Made by a program: the position numbers and the translations under genes
In this document: piece by piece, positions 9,464 through 18,400 of the stretch
Position numbering within the stretch: the first letter of the stretch is position 1
How the letters are laid out: the number at the start of each line of letters is the position of its first letter
Source of the DNA: JANQPX01 sp039197065
GTDB lineage: Bacteria > Pseudomonadota > Alphaproteobacteria > Geminicoccales > Geminicoccaceae
Assembly: GCA_039197065.1 (NCBI GenBank)
Contig: JBCCUL010000038.1
Coordinates: forward strand, 1-64,000
Direction: 5' to 3'
Length of the DNA: 64,000 nt
Notes under the pieces: model-generated
Databases searched by the model: none
The model's input: only the letters and a program-made list of their open reading frames with translations
What the model was told of the DNA's origin: nothing

Positions 9464-10714
9464 ATGAACGACCGCTTGGCGGCGGAGACCACGAGACTTT
9501 TCGACGTCGACAAGGTCCGCAGAGACTTTCCCTGCCTGCATCAGGAGGTTCACGGTCATCCGCTCGTCTTCCTGGACAGCGCCGCCAGCGCCCAGAAGCC
9601 GACCCAGGTGATCGAAGCGGAAGCGGACGTGCTGCGCCGGAGCTATGCCAATATTCACCGCGGCGTCTACACGCTTTCCGAGCGCGCCACCGAGCTTCAC
9701 GACGCTGCGCGTGAGAAGGTTCGAAGCTTCCTCAACGCGGGGGACAAGCGCGAGATCATCTTCACCCGCAACGTTACCGAGGTGATCAATCTTCTGGCGC
9801 AGAGCTTCGTTCGCCCCCATGCTGAAGAGGGCGACGAGATCCTGATAACCGGCATGGAGCATCACGCCAATATCGTGCCTTGGCAGATGCTCGCCGAGCA
9901 GGCCGGCACCAAGCTGGTGGTGGCACCAATCACCGATCAGGGAGAACTCATCATCGAGGAGTTCGAGCGCCTGATCACATCGCGCACCAAACTGGTATCG
10001 GTGACCTGGGTGGCGAATGCGCTCGGCACCATCAATCCGGTCGAGGACATGATCGAGATGGCCCATGCCATGGGCGTACCGGTCTTTCTAGATGCCGCGC
10101 AGGCCGTACAGCATATGCCGGTTGACGTGCAGGCTCTCGACGTCGACTTTCTCGGCTTCACCGGCCACAAACTCTACGGCCCTTCCGGCATCGGCGTGCT
10201 TTATGGCAAGGCCGCGCATCTGGAAGCCATGCCGCCTTATCAGGGCGGCGGCGACATGATCCTTTCGGTCAGCTACGACAAGACCGAGTTCAACGACATC
10301 CCCTACAAGTTCGAAGCCGGCACCGCCGCAATCGAAGCTGCCGTGGGTCTCGGTGCAGCCGTCGACTATGTGACGGATATCGGGCTCGCTGAGATTGGCG
10401 CTCATGAAGAAGCTCTGCTCGCCTATGCCACCCGCGCCATTCAGCAGGTTCCGGGCCTGAGACTGGTCGGCACCGCGCCGAACAAGGCCGCCGTTCTATC
10501 CTTCGTCATGGATAACGCCCATCCCCATGACATCGGAACGCTGCTCGATCTGGACGGCGTTGCGATTCGCACCGGGCACCACTGCGCCCAGCCCGTCCTG
10601 GAACGCCTCGGCCATAATGCGACCGCGCGTGCCTCGATCGGCATGTACAATACCGAAGGCGACATCAATGCTTTGGTCAAAAGCCTGCATCGCGTCGCAT
10701 CGATGTTTGGTTGA
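9464..10714 (+). CDS. sufS: cysteine desulfurase SufS
   Basis: A 416-aa class V aminotransferase-fold enzyme that releases sulfur from cysteine as an enzyme persulfide for SufBCD. The PLP-binding Lys is in TGHKLYGPSGIGVLYG and the active-site Cys is in RTGHHCAQPVLERLG, both characteristic of group II (SufS) desulfurases. I use ATG 9464, preceded by GCAGGAGG; an in-frame upstream ATG at 9380 would overlap sufD by 71 bp and adds 28 residues atypical of the family. No SufE or SufU partner is encoded in this operon, so a sulfur acceptor must be elsewhere. Confidence 0.96.
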   Translation: MNDRLAAETTRLFDVDKVRRDFPCLHQEVHGHPLVFLDSAASAQKPTQVIEAEADVLRRSYANIHRGVYTLSERATELHDAAREKVRSFLNAGDKREIIFTRNVTEVINLLAQSFVRPHAEEGDEILITGMEHHANIVPWQMLAEQAGTKLVVAPITDQGELIIEEFERLITSRTKLVSVTWVANALGTINPVEDMIEMAHAMGVPVFLDAAQAVQHMPVDVQALDVDFLGFTGHKLYGPSGIGVLYGKAAHLEAMPPYQGGGDMILSVSYDKTEFNDIPYKFEAGTAAIEAAVGLGAAVDYVTDIGLAEIGAHEEALLAYATRAIQQVPGLRLVGTAPNKAAVLSFVMDNAHPHDIGTLLDLDGVAIRTGHHCAQPVLERLGHNATARASIGMYNTEGDINALVKSLHRVASMFG

Positions 10715-10729
10715 GTTAGGGAAACCGCG

Positions 10730-11116
10730 ATGAGCGATGAGCAGCATCTCGATAAGGCAACCGCTATGCTGGATGGCGATGAGGCCGAAAAAAAGCGGCA
10801 GGCCGAGGTCGACGCGCTTGGCGAGCAGGTCATCGATGCCCTGCGCACGGTCTATGATCCGGAAATTCCCGTGAATATCTTCGAGCTCGGCCTGATCTAC
10901 AAAGTCGACATTGAAGACGACAACAAGGTCCGGATCGATATGACCCTGACCTCACCGCACTGTCCCGTCGCGGAGATCCTGCCGGAAGAGGTCAGACAGA
11001 AAGTCTATGCCGTCGATGGTGTCACCGACGCAGAAGTGGATGTCGTCTGGGAGCCGCCCTGGCATCCAGGTATGATGACCGAAGAAGCGCAGCTTGAACT
11101 GGGCATGATCAGCTAG
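10730..11116 (+). CDS. sufT: SUF system maturation factor SufT (MIP18/DUF59)
   Basis: A 128-aa protein of the MIP18/DUF59 family, known as SufT when in suf operons and implicated in delivering Fe-S clusters to apo-proteins. The family core is YDPEIPVNIFELGLIYKV with the conserved Asp-Pro-Glu, followed by TSPHCPVAEILPEEV bearing the conserved Cys, and a C-terminal WEPPWHPGMM typical of SufT. It starts 15 bp after sufS and is the last gene of the operon. In many relatives a sufA-type carrier follows; here the next gene is parB, transcribed convergently, and no A-type carrier is present. Confidence 0.93.
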   Translation: MSDEQHLDKATAMLDGDEAEKKRQAEVDALGEQVIDALRTVYDPEIPVNIFELGLIYKVDIEDDNKVRIDMTLTSPHCPVAEILPEEVRQKVYAVDGVTDAEVDVVWEPPWHPGMMTEEAQLELGMIS

Positions 11117-11152
11117 ACAACAAAATACCAGAAAGAAACTGGGTCGTCCCTA

Positions 11153-12043
11153 TTAGCGCAGGCGCTTTAGGACATCGTCTAGCTGACCCAGTGTCCGATA
11201 GGCGACCGTTATGGAACCGCTCTTGCCTTTCGATTTCAACGTCACCTTGAGACCGAGATTGGTCGAAAGCTCACGCTCCAGTGCAAGCGTGTCAGCATCT
11301 TTGGCTCCAGCCATCGGCATCGACGATGCAGCAGCTTGTCCATCGCCGTTCTTTTCCGATCTCACCATCATCTCTGTCTGACGAACGTTCAGGCCTTTCT
11401 TGACGATGATACGAGCGAGGGCGGAAGGGTCATCGGCGTTTAGGAGCGCCCGCGCATGGCCTGCAGACAGCTCGTGATTTTCAACCATTGCGCGAACATC
11501 AGACGGCAGACCCAATAGTCTCAATAGATTGGCAATGTGACTCCGGCTCTTACCGAGCGTATCGGCAAGCTCTTGCTGGGTGTGAGCGAACTCGTCCATG
11601 AGCCGCTGGCAGGCCTCGGCCTCTTCAAGCGGCGTGAGATCCTCGCGCTGTATGTTCTCGAGGAGGGCAACCTCCAGCGTTTCCCGGTCGGAAAGGTCGC
11701 GAATGATCACCGGCAGTTCGTGCACGCCTGCCATCTGGGCCGCTCTCCAGCGCCGTTCGCCAGCGATGATCTCATAATCATCTGAACCATCCTGAGCGGC
11801 ACGCACGAGAAGCGGTTGCATCACCCCCTTGCCGCGAATCGATTCGGCAAGACCGTTCAATTCATCTTCGCTGAAAAGCCGCCTGGGCTGCAATGGCGAA
11901 GGTTTCAGCTTTTCAATGGGAATGTTCGGCCCGTCATGATGCTCAATGCTGGTGACGGGCGTTTCCGGGATCAGCGCCGAAAGGCCACGACCAAGCCCTC
12001 TCCTGCGTCCACTGCCTTTCACATCCTGGCTCAGATCGTTCAT
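11153..12043 (-). CDS. parB: chromosome partitioning protein ParB
   Basis: A 296-aa ParB/Spo0J CTPase that loads on parS and spreads to organise and segregate the origin region. Visible parts are the basic N-terminus RRRGLGRGLSALIP, the CTP-binding box GERRWRAAQMAG, LLENIQREDLTPLEEAEA, the helix-turn-helix around TLGKSRSHIANLLRLLGLP, and the C-terminal dimerisation segment. Its ATG overlaps the parA stop by 4 bp (ATGA), so the two are translationally coupled. Two perfect parS sites lie 1.4 and 3.4 kb away at 13406 and 15438. It is convergent with sufT. Confidence 0.97.
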   Translation of the reverse strand: MNDLSQDVKGSGRRRGLGRGLSALIPETPVTSIEHHDGPNIPIEKLKPSPLQPRRLFSEDELNGLAESIRGKGVMQPLLVRAAQDGSDDYEIIAGERRWRAAQMAGVHELPVIIRDLSDRETLEVALLENIQREDLTPLEEAEACQRLMDEFAHTQQELADTLGKSRSHIANLLRLLGLPSDVRAMVENHELSAGHARALLNADDPSALARIIVKKGLNVRQTEMMVRSEKNGDGQAAASSMPMAGAKDADTLALERELSTNLGLKVTLKSKGKSGSITVAYRTLGQLDDVLKRLR

Positions 12044-12855
12044 GCTTCTGCAGCCTCCTGGTCACGACGAAGCACCTCGCCAGCGAGATGTACATAGGCC
12101 TGTGACCCGGTGCAACGGAAATCATAGAGCAGAACCGGTAGCCCATGAGAGGGCGCTTCGGAGACACGAACGTTGCGCGGCACGATGGTTTCATAAACCC
12201 GCTTGCCGAGAAAACTTCGAACATCGGTAGCGACTTGCTGCGCCAGATTGTTCCGCTTGTCGAACATGGTCAGCAAGACGCCTTGAACATCGAGCGACGG
12301 GTTCAAATTCCGTCGGACGCGTTCGACAGATCGCAGCAGCAAGCTCAGCCCCTCCAAGGCAAAAAACTCACATTGCAGTGGAACAAGCACCGAGTTGGAC
12401 GCGACCAGGGCGTTCACCGTCAAGAGCCCAAGTGATGGCGGACAGTCGATCAAAACATAGTCATAGTCGCGATCGAGTCCGCCCAGTGTTTCTTTGAGCG
12501 CGTATTCCCGGCGCTGTCGGCCGACAAGTTCGACTTCGGCAGCGGAAAGATCGACCACAGATGGCACAAGATCAAAGCCGGGGATTTGGGTTCGGGTTAC
12601 CGCATCGGCCAACGGTGCATCGCCGAGAATGACATCATAGGTACTGACATTACGGTCTGATGGCTGAACGCCGAGCCCGGTGCTGGCATTGCCTTGCGGA
12701 TCAAGATCGATCAGCAGGATGGTCTTCTTGCAGGCCGCAAGCGCCGTGCCGAGATTGATTGCTGTGGTGGTCTTGCCAACGCCGCCTTTTTGATTGGCAA
12801 TGGCAACGACACGGCCGATCGTCGACGGCCGCTTATTGACGATAAAGGGGCGCAC
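12040..12855 (-). CDS. parA: chromosome partitioning ATPase ParA
   Basis: A 271-aa ParA/Soj Walker-type ATPase that positions the ParB-parS complex. The deviant Walker A KGGVGKTT lies in VVAIANQKGGVGKTTTAINL and Walker B is in YDYVLIDCPPSLGLL. I chose a GTG at 12855, with a GGGA ribosome site, giving the N-terminus VRPFIVNKRPSTIGRV and a 23-bp overlap with rsmG; an ATG at 12918 would overlap rsmG by 86 bp and add 21 atypical residues, so it is less likely. The operon order mnmG-rsmG-parA-parB is standard in alphaproteobacteria. Confidence 0.94.
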   Translation of the reverse strand: MRPFIVNKRPSTIGRVVAIANQKGGVGKTTTAINLGTALAACKKTILLIDLDPQGNASTGLGVQPSDRNVSTYDVILGDAPLADAVTRTQIPGFDLVPSVVDLSAAEVELVGRQRREYALKETLGGLDRDYDYVLIDCPPSLGLLTVNALVASNSVLVPLQCEFFALEGLSLLLRSVERVRRNLNPSLDVQGVLLTMFDKRNNLAQQVATDVRSFLGKRVYETIVPRNVRVSEAPSHGLPVLLYDFRCTGSQAYVHLAGEVLRRDQEAAEA

Positions 12856-13462
12856 GTCCGATGTCCCAGAGTTTGAGCATAGTGCCGGAGGGCTCCGACA
12901 GGCTCGGATAAGAATCAACCGACATCCTCCAGCATTTGCGCGCCTCGGTCAATTCATCCGACACGTTTCGACCCTTCAGGAAGAGACAGATCGCGTTCGG
13001 TCGCAAGAGCGGCTTGGCGAGATCGAGCAAACGGGACACCGGAGCTAGAGCGCGGGCAGTAATGACGTCAGCGCATTCACTGGAAAGCGTTTCGATTCGC
13101 TGGACGTGAATGGTGACCTGCAAATCAAGTGAGCGAACGACTTCTCGTTGAAACTGTGCTTTTCGTTGATCGCTCTCGACCAGATTGATGCCGGACCGTC
13201 CCATAATTGCTAGAACCAGGCCCGGCAAACCAGCACCGCTGCCGAGATCATAGATCATGACGGGATCGGGCGGCATATGCCGTATCAGCTGTGCACTATC
13301 AAGGAAGTGGCGCCGCCAGGGGTCATTCAGCGTCGCAGGCCCGACAAGGTTGATGGCGCGTTGCCAGCGCTGAATCAGCTCAAGATAGGCCTCAAGCCGC
13401 GATCGTGTTTCACGTGAAACATTGGTGAGCGCCATGAACTCGTCAGGCGTCATGGGCGTCAT
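12833..13462 (-). CDS. rsmG: 16S rRNA (guanine527-N7)-methyltransferase RsmG
   Basis: A 209-aa SAM-dependent methyltransferase that makes m7G527 in 16S rRNA. The SAM-binding motif is YDLGSGAGLPGLVLAI near residue 90, followed by NLVESDQRKAQFQREV. The N-terminal segment NVSRETRS is encoded by a perfect parS site (13406-13421), so part of the protein sequence is fixed by the ParB target. It overlaps the mnmG stop codon by 4 bp and the parA start by 23 bp, consistent with one operon. Confidence 0.95.
   Translation of the reverse strand: MTPMTPDEFMALTNVSRETRSRLEAYLELIQRWQRAINLVGPATLNDPWRRHFLDSAQLIRHMPPDPVMIYDLGSGAGLPGLVLAIMGRSGINLVESDQRKAQFQREVVRSLDLQVTIHVQRIETLSSECADVITARALAPVSRLLDLAKPLLRPNAICLFLKGRNVSDELTEARKCWRMSVDSYPSLSEPSGTMLKLWDIGRAPLYRQ
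13406..13421. promoter_or_regulatory. parS site inside the rsmG coding sequence
   Basis: TGTTTCACGTGAAACA, the exact 16-bp consensus parS palindrome bound by ParB. It lies in codons about 14-19 of rsmG and encodes part of NVSRETRS. It is 1.4 kb upstream of parB. Confidence 0.95.
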
Positions 13463-15318
13463 AACGGATTGCGCACCCGCTTGGCGTGCCGATGAAGAAG
13501 CGTCATGGCGGCAGGCGTCATTCCTGGTAGACGGGATGCCGCGCCTAAAGTCGATGGGCGGCTCTCAGCAAGCCTAGCGCGCACCTCTCGACTAAGACCG
13601 GTGATTTGATCGAAGCTCAGATCAGCCGGGAGAACCCACGCCTCGTGGCCACGAAAAGCATGAATATCCTCGCTCTGACGCGCAAGATAGCCGGCATATT
13701 GTGCTTCGATCTCAAACTGCCGGGCAACGTCTGGACGAAGCTCGCCAAGCTCGGGCCATATCCGAGTCAGCCCCGCCATATCAATAGCGGGAAGCTGCAG
13801 AAGATCCAAAGCCGTCCGGATGACGCCATCCTGGCGGATCTTGAAACCATATTGGCCCGCCTCGCTCGGACTGAGCTTCAATGATAACAATAACTGATGC
13901 GCCGCATGGATCGCTGCCTGTTTTTCCAAGAACTTTTTCGTTCGCCCTTGTCCGACCATCCCGACACCTTCGCCTTTCATCGTAAGGCGCCTGTCGGCGT
14001 TGTCGGCGCGCACTGTCAACCGATACTCGGCGCGGGACGTGAACATTCGATAGGGTTCGCTGACCCCTTGATGGATTAAATCGTCGATGAGGACGCCGAT
14101 ATAGGCGTCCGCGCGATCGAGAACCAGCGGTTTCTGTCCGCCAGACTTCAGCGCTGCATTGGCCCCAGCAATGACGCCCTGCGCCGCTGCCTCCTCATAG
14201 CCGGTGGTCCCATTGATTTGTCCGGCGAGAAAGAGCCCGGACAATCGGTTGGTTTCAAGATTCTGCCCGAGCTCTCTCGGATCAATATGGTCATACTCGA
14301 TCGCATAGCCGGGTTGTAGTAACCGCGCTTGTTCCAGCCCCTCGATGGACCGCAGCAATTCCTGCTGCACTGGCGCCGGCAGGGATGTCGAGATCCCATT
14401 CGGGTAGACGGTTTCGTCATCTAAACCCTCTGGCTCGAGAAAGATCTGATGCCTGTTTCGGTTTGGAAAGCGCACAACCTTATCCTCAATGGACGGGCAA
14501 TAGCGCACCGCTGTGCCGGTGATTTGTCCAGAAAAAACAGGCGACTGCTTGAGGTGGCTTCTGATAATGTCGTGAGTTCGCTGGTTGGTATAGGTGATGG
14601 TGCACGCGATCTGAGGATTGGTTATCTCGTCCGTCAGCGTGGAAAACGGTTCGGGTGGATCGTCGCCCGGCTGTTGAACAAGATTCCAGACATCAATGCT
14701 TCTTCCGTCCAGTCGGGGCGGGGTTCCTGTCTTCAACCGGCGAAGAGCAAATCCGGAGCGCTCCAAGCATTTGGCAAGGCCGATTGCCGGCGCATCCCCT
14801 TGCCGGCCTGCAGGCCAGCGCTTTTCACCCAGATGAATCTCACCGCGAAGAAACGTGCCTGTGGTCAGAACGACGGCGCCGCATGAAATTCTTCGGCCCT
14901 TCGAGGTCAAGACACCGGCTACATGTCCGCCTGAATCGATGATCAGATCGTCGACCTCCGCCTCCTCGATCTCAAGGTTTGGCTGTTCGGCGAGCAGTTT
15001 CTGAATGGCTTCGCGATAAAGACGACGATCTGCCTGGACCCGAGGGCCTTGGACCGCAGGTCCCTTGCTTCGATTGAGGATGCGAAATTGGATGCCAGCG
15101 GCATCGGCCGCACGGCCCATCAGGCCGTCGAGTGCATCGACTTCCCGAACGAGGTGACCTCGGCCCAGTCCACCTATAGCGGGATTGCATGACATCACAC
15201 CGATGGTATCGCGTTTATGCGTAAGAAGACGCGTACGCGCACCGATGCGAGCACTCGCTGCAGCTGCCTCGACGCCGGCATGGCCGCCGCCGATGATGAT
15301 GACGTCGTCTCGGATCAT
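13459..15318 (-). CDS. mnmG: tRNA uridine-5-carboxymethylaminomethyl modification enzyme MnmG (GidA)
   Basis: A 619-aa FAD-dependent enzyme that, with the GTPase MnmE, installs cmnm5 at U34 of some tRNAs. The dinucleotide-binding motif IIGGGHAGVEAAAASARIG is at the N-terminus. The family signatures SCNPAIGGLGRGHLVREVD and RVQADRRLYREAI follow, as does GQINGTTGYEEAAAQG. Full length for the family. It leads the operon mnmG-rsmG-parA-parB. Its partner gene mnmE, usually immediately upstream together with rho, is not in the window; instead a parS-bearing gap and the glutamate dehydrogenase gene lie upstream. Confidence 0.97.
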   Translation of the reverse strand: MIRDDVIIIGGGHAGVEAAAASARIGARTRLLTHKRDTIGVMSCNPAIGGLGRGHLVREVDALDGLMGRAADAAGIQFRILNRSKGPAVQGPRVQADRRLYREAIQKLLAEQPNLEIEEAEVDDLIIDSGGHVAGVLTSKGRRISCGAVVLTTGTFLRGEIHLGEKRWPAGRQGDAPAIGLAKCLERSGFALRRLKTGTPPRLDGRSIDVWNLVQQPGDDPPEPFSTLTDEITNPQIACTITYTNQRTHDIIRSHLKQSPVFSGQITGTAVRYCPSIEDKVVRFPNRNRHQIFLEPEGLDDETVYPNGISTSLPAPVQQELLRSIEGLEQARLLQPGYAIEYDHIDPRELGQNLETNRLSGLFLAGQINGTTGYEEAAAQGVIAGANAALKSGGQKPLVLDRADAYIGVLIDDLIHQGVSEPYRMFTSRAEYRLTVRADNADRRLTMKGEGVGMVGQGRTKKFLEKQAAIHAAHQLLLSLKLSPSEAGQYGFKIRQDGVIRTALDLLQLPAIDMAGLTRIWPELGELRPDVARQFEIEAQYAGYLARQSEDIHAFRGHEAWVLPADLSFDQITGLSREVRARLAESRPSTLGAASRLPGMTPAAMTLLHRHAKRVRNPL

Positions 15319-15429
15319 GATGTCTTTGTGTCGGGTCGACCGAGCGCCGTCAATGCTCTCCGATCAGAGCGCGTGCTCAGAAGGTTAAAAGCATTCGCTG
15401 TAAGCGCAATCAAGAGCCTTCCGAGCGCA

Positions 15430-15461
15430 AGTTTGATTGTTTCACGTGAAACAATCAAACT
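15430..15461. promoter_or_regulatory. parS site within a 32-bp perfect palindrome, upstream of mnmG
   Basis: The core TGTTTCACGTGAAACA at 15438-15453 is an exact parS. The inverted symmetry continues outward for eight further base pairs on each side without a mismatch, covering 15430-15461. It lies between the mnmG start and the end of the glutamate dehydrogenase gene, in the only gap of this operon. The extended symmetry could also form a cruciform or transcript hairpin in the mnmG leader. Confidence 0.95.
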
Positions 15462-15485
15462 CATCTGACGATCGTGCTTCTTCCT

Positions 15486-18400
15486 TCAGGCAGAGCTGGT
15501 AACGACAGCCTTCATGCGTCCCAACGCCCGAACGGCGACCAAAAAGACGGCGAGATCGAGGCTCAGCCGGGCTTCCATCTGCGTCAAAAGCTGCTGCCAT
15601 CGACCATGCCCGGTCACTTCATCCCTAAGCCAGTTCATGGTCTGACGACTTGCCTCAGCCGATGTAGGCTTCTTGCCGGTCCTCCAGAACGACGAAGACA
15701 AGAATTCGATCGCCAAGCGGCGATGCTCTTCGACGATATCGTCATGCAATTCGGCGATGGCCAGACGATCCCAGTGATTGTCGATCGCCACCCGCTGAAG
15801 AAGTTTTAGGACCCTGCCGAGCTGCAAGGCGTCGTCCAGAGCGAAGTAGGCCTTTGCCGCATTGATGATCTCAACACCGGTCTGTCTGGCAACAGCGACG
15901 ATCTCCGCTGCCGAACAAAGATAAGGAAGCCTAGAAAAACTCGAGGCGGCGTCCCTGTCCATGCCCAGCGCTTCATAGTCAGCCTGCGCTTTCTTGAGTT
16001 CAGCGAGATCATTCTGACCTAGGACCTGCTCCAGGGTGCCAAGAACCTCGTTGATCCCGGGCTGGAACTCATTCACACCCTTCTCGATGTCGATCGGCTG
16101 CGCCAGGTTCGAAAGGAACCATTGCGTACCCTCCGCGAGAGCCTGCCTGGTCTCATCGAGCAGAGCGATTTGACGATCAGCGCCGATCAAGGCGGCAAAC
16201 CGCTCCAGCTGACCGATCAACGGCACCAGCTTGAACGCATCCCGCGCGACGATGTAGGCGCGGGCGATGGTCGCTGGTGCTGCACCGGTCTGCTCGGCGA
16301 GATCACCGACAAACTCACCGAGTCCGCGATTGACGATGCTATTTGCTACCAGTGTCGCAACGATTTCTCTGCGCAGGCCGTGACCGACAATCTGCGGCTC
16401 ATAAGATTTGCGCAGCGGCCTTGGGAAATATTTGATCAGATCCTGATACAGATAAGGATCATCAGGCAGATTGGAGCCCAGGAGGTCTTCGTAGAGAGTC
16501 ATTTTGGCATAGGCCAGAATGACGGCGATTTCCGGACGATAGAGGCCGAGGCCGGCCTGGCGACGCTGCGCCAGCGCCTCATCATCGGGCAAGAGCTCCA
16601 GGTCACGGTTCAGCCGTCCTTCGGCCTCCAACCGACGCATGAACGCTGCTTGGGTATCCAGCAGTTGATCTGGCTTTGCAAGGGCGTGCGAGATGGCCTG
16701 CACTTGCAGAATGTTGTTGCGCAGGCAAAGTCCCGCCACCTCGTCGGTCATGCGTGCGAGCAGCTGATCGCGTTGCTTACCGGTCATGTCGCCGGCATCG
16801 ACCACGGCGCCGAGAAGGATCTTGATGTTGACTTCATGGTCGGAGCAGTCGACGCCTGCGGAATTATCGATGAAGTCAGTGTTGATACGACCGCCTTGGC
16901 GGGCAAATTCGATACGACCACGCTGGGTCAGGCCAAGATTGCCGCCTTCACCGACGATCTTGCAGCGAAGCTCGTTGCCGTCGACGCGCACCGGATCGTT
17001 GGCGCGATCGAAGGCATCGGCATGACGCTCGGTCGATGCTTTGACATAAGTGCCTATACCGCCATTCCAGAAGAGTTCGACCGGTGCAAGAATGATCGCG
17101 CGGATCAGATCATGCGGCGGCAGGCTGTCGGCGTCGATATCGAGCGCCTTCTTGATTTCGGGTGTCAGCTTGATGGACTTCAGTGTTCTTGGAAATACGC
17201 CGCCGCCCTTGCTGATCAGCTTGCGGTCATAATCGTCCCAACTGGAGCGCGGCAGCGCAAAAAGGCGCTTTCTCTCGGCGAAGCTGGCGTCGATGCCCGG
17301 CCTGGGATCGATGAAAATGTGCCGATGATCGAAGGCGGCGATAAGCGCCGTCTTTTCCGAAAGCAGCATGCCGTTGCCGAAGACGTCGCCGGACATGTCA
17401 CCGACGCCGACCGCGGTGAAGGGTTCCGTCTGGCAGTCCTTGCCCATCTCAAGGAAATGGCGCTTGACCGATTCCCAGGCACCGCGGGCGGTGATCCCCA
17501 TGCCTTTATGGTCATAGCCTGCCGACCCGCCGGACGCGAAGGCGTCGCCAAGCCAGTGACCGTAATCGAGGCTTACACCATTGGCGATGTCGGAAAAGGT
17601 GGCCGTGCCCTTATCGGCGGCGACCACCAGATAGGGATCTTCCTCGTCATGACGAACGACATCCACCGGCGGTGAGACGCCATCGGGCGTGCGGTTGTCG
17701 GTGAGATCCAGCATGCCGGAGATGAGGATCTTGTAGCAGGCGATCACCTCCTCCTGGAGAGCGGCGCGATCGCCATCTGTCGGCGGGCGTTTGACCACGA
17801 ACCCGCCCTTGGCGCCGACCGGCACGATAACGCCGTTCTTGACCATCTGCGCTTTCATCAGACCCAGCACCTCGGTCCGAAAATCTTCGCGCCGGTCCGA
17901 CCAGCGGATGCCGCCCCGCGCGACCTTGCCGCCGCGCAGATGCACACCTTCGGTCCTGGGCGAGTAGACGAAGATTTCGAAGGCCGGACGCGGCAGCGGC
18001 ATTTCCGGCACTTTCGCAGGATCGATCTTGAGGGAGAGATAGGATTTGAACGTGCCCCCGGACGTCTGCTGATAGTGATTGGTGCGGAGGGTTGCCAGGA
18101 TCAGATGCATGTAGCGGCGAAGGATCCGGTCCTCGTCGAGATTGGCGACGGCTTCCAGACCTTCGCGGATCGAGGCTTCGAGGGCCGCAACATTCTTGGC
18201 CCTATCCTTTTCGGCGGCAGGGTCGAAACGTGCATCGAACAGTTCGGCGAGCATGCGGGCAAGCTCAGGATTGCTCGCCAACGTCGCTTCCATGTAGGCC
18301 TGACTGAAGGGAATGCCGATCTGCAGGAGATATTTGCAATAGGCCCGAAGGACCAGGATCTGTCGGCTGGTCAGGCCGGCAAATAAAACCATTTGGTTGA

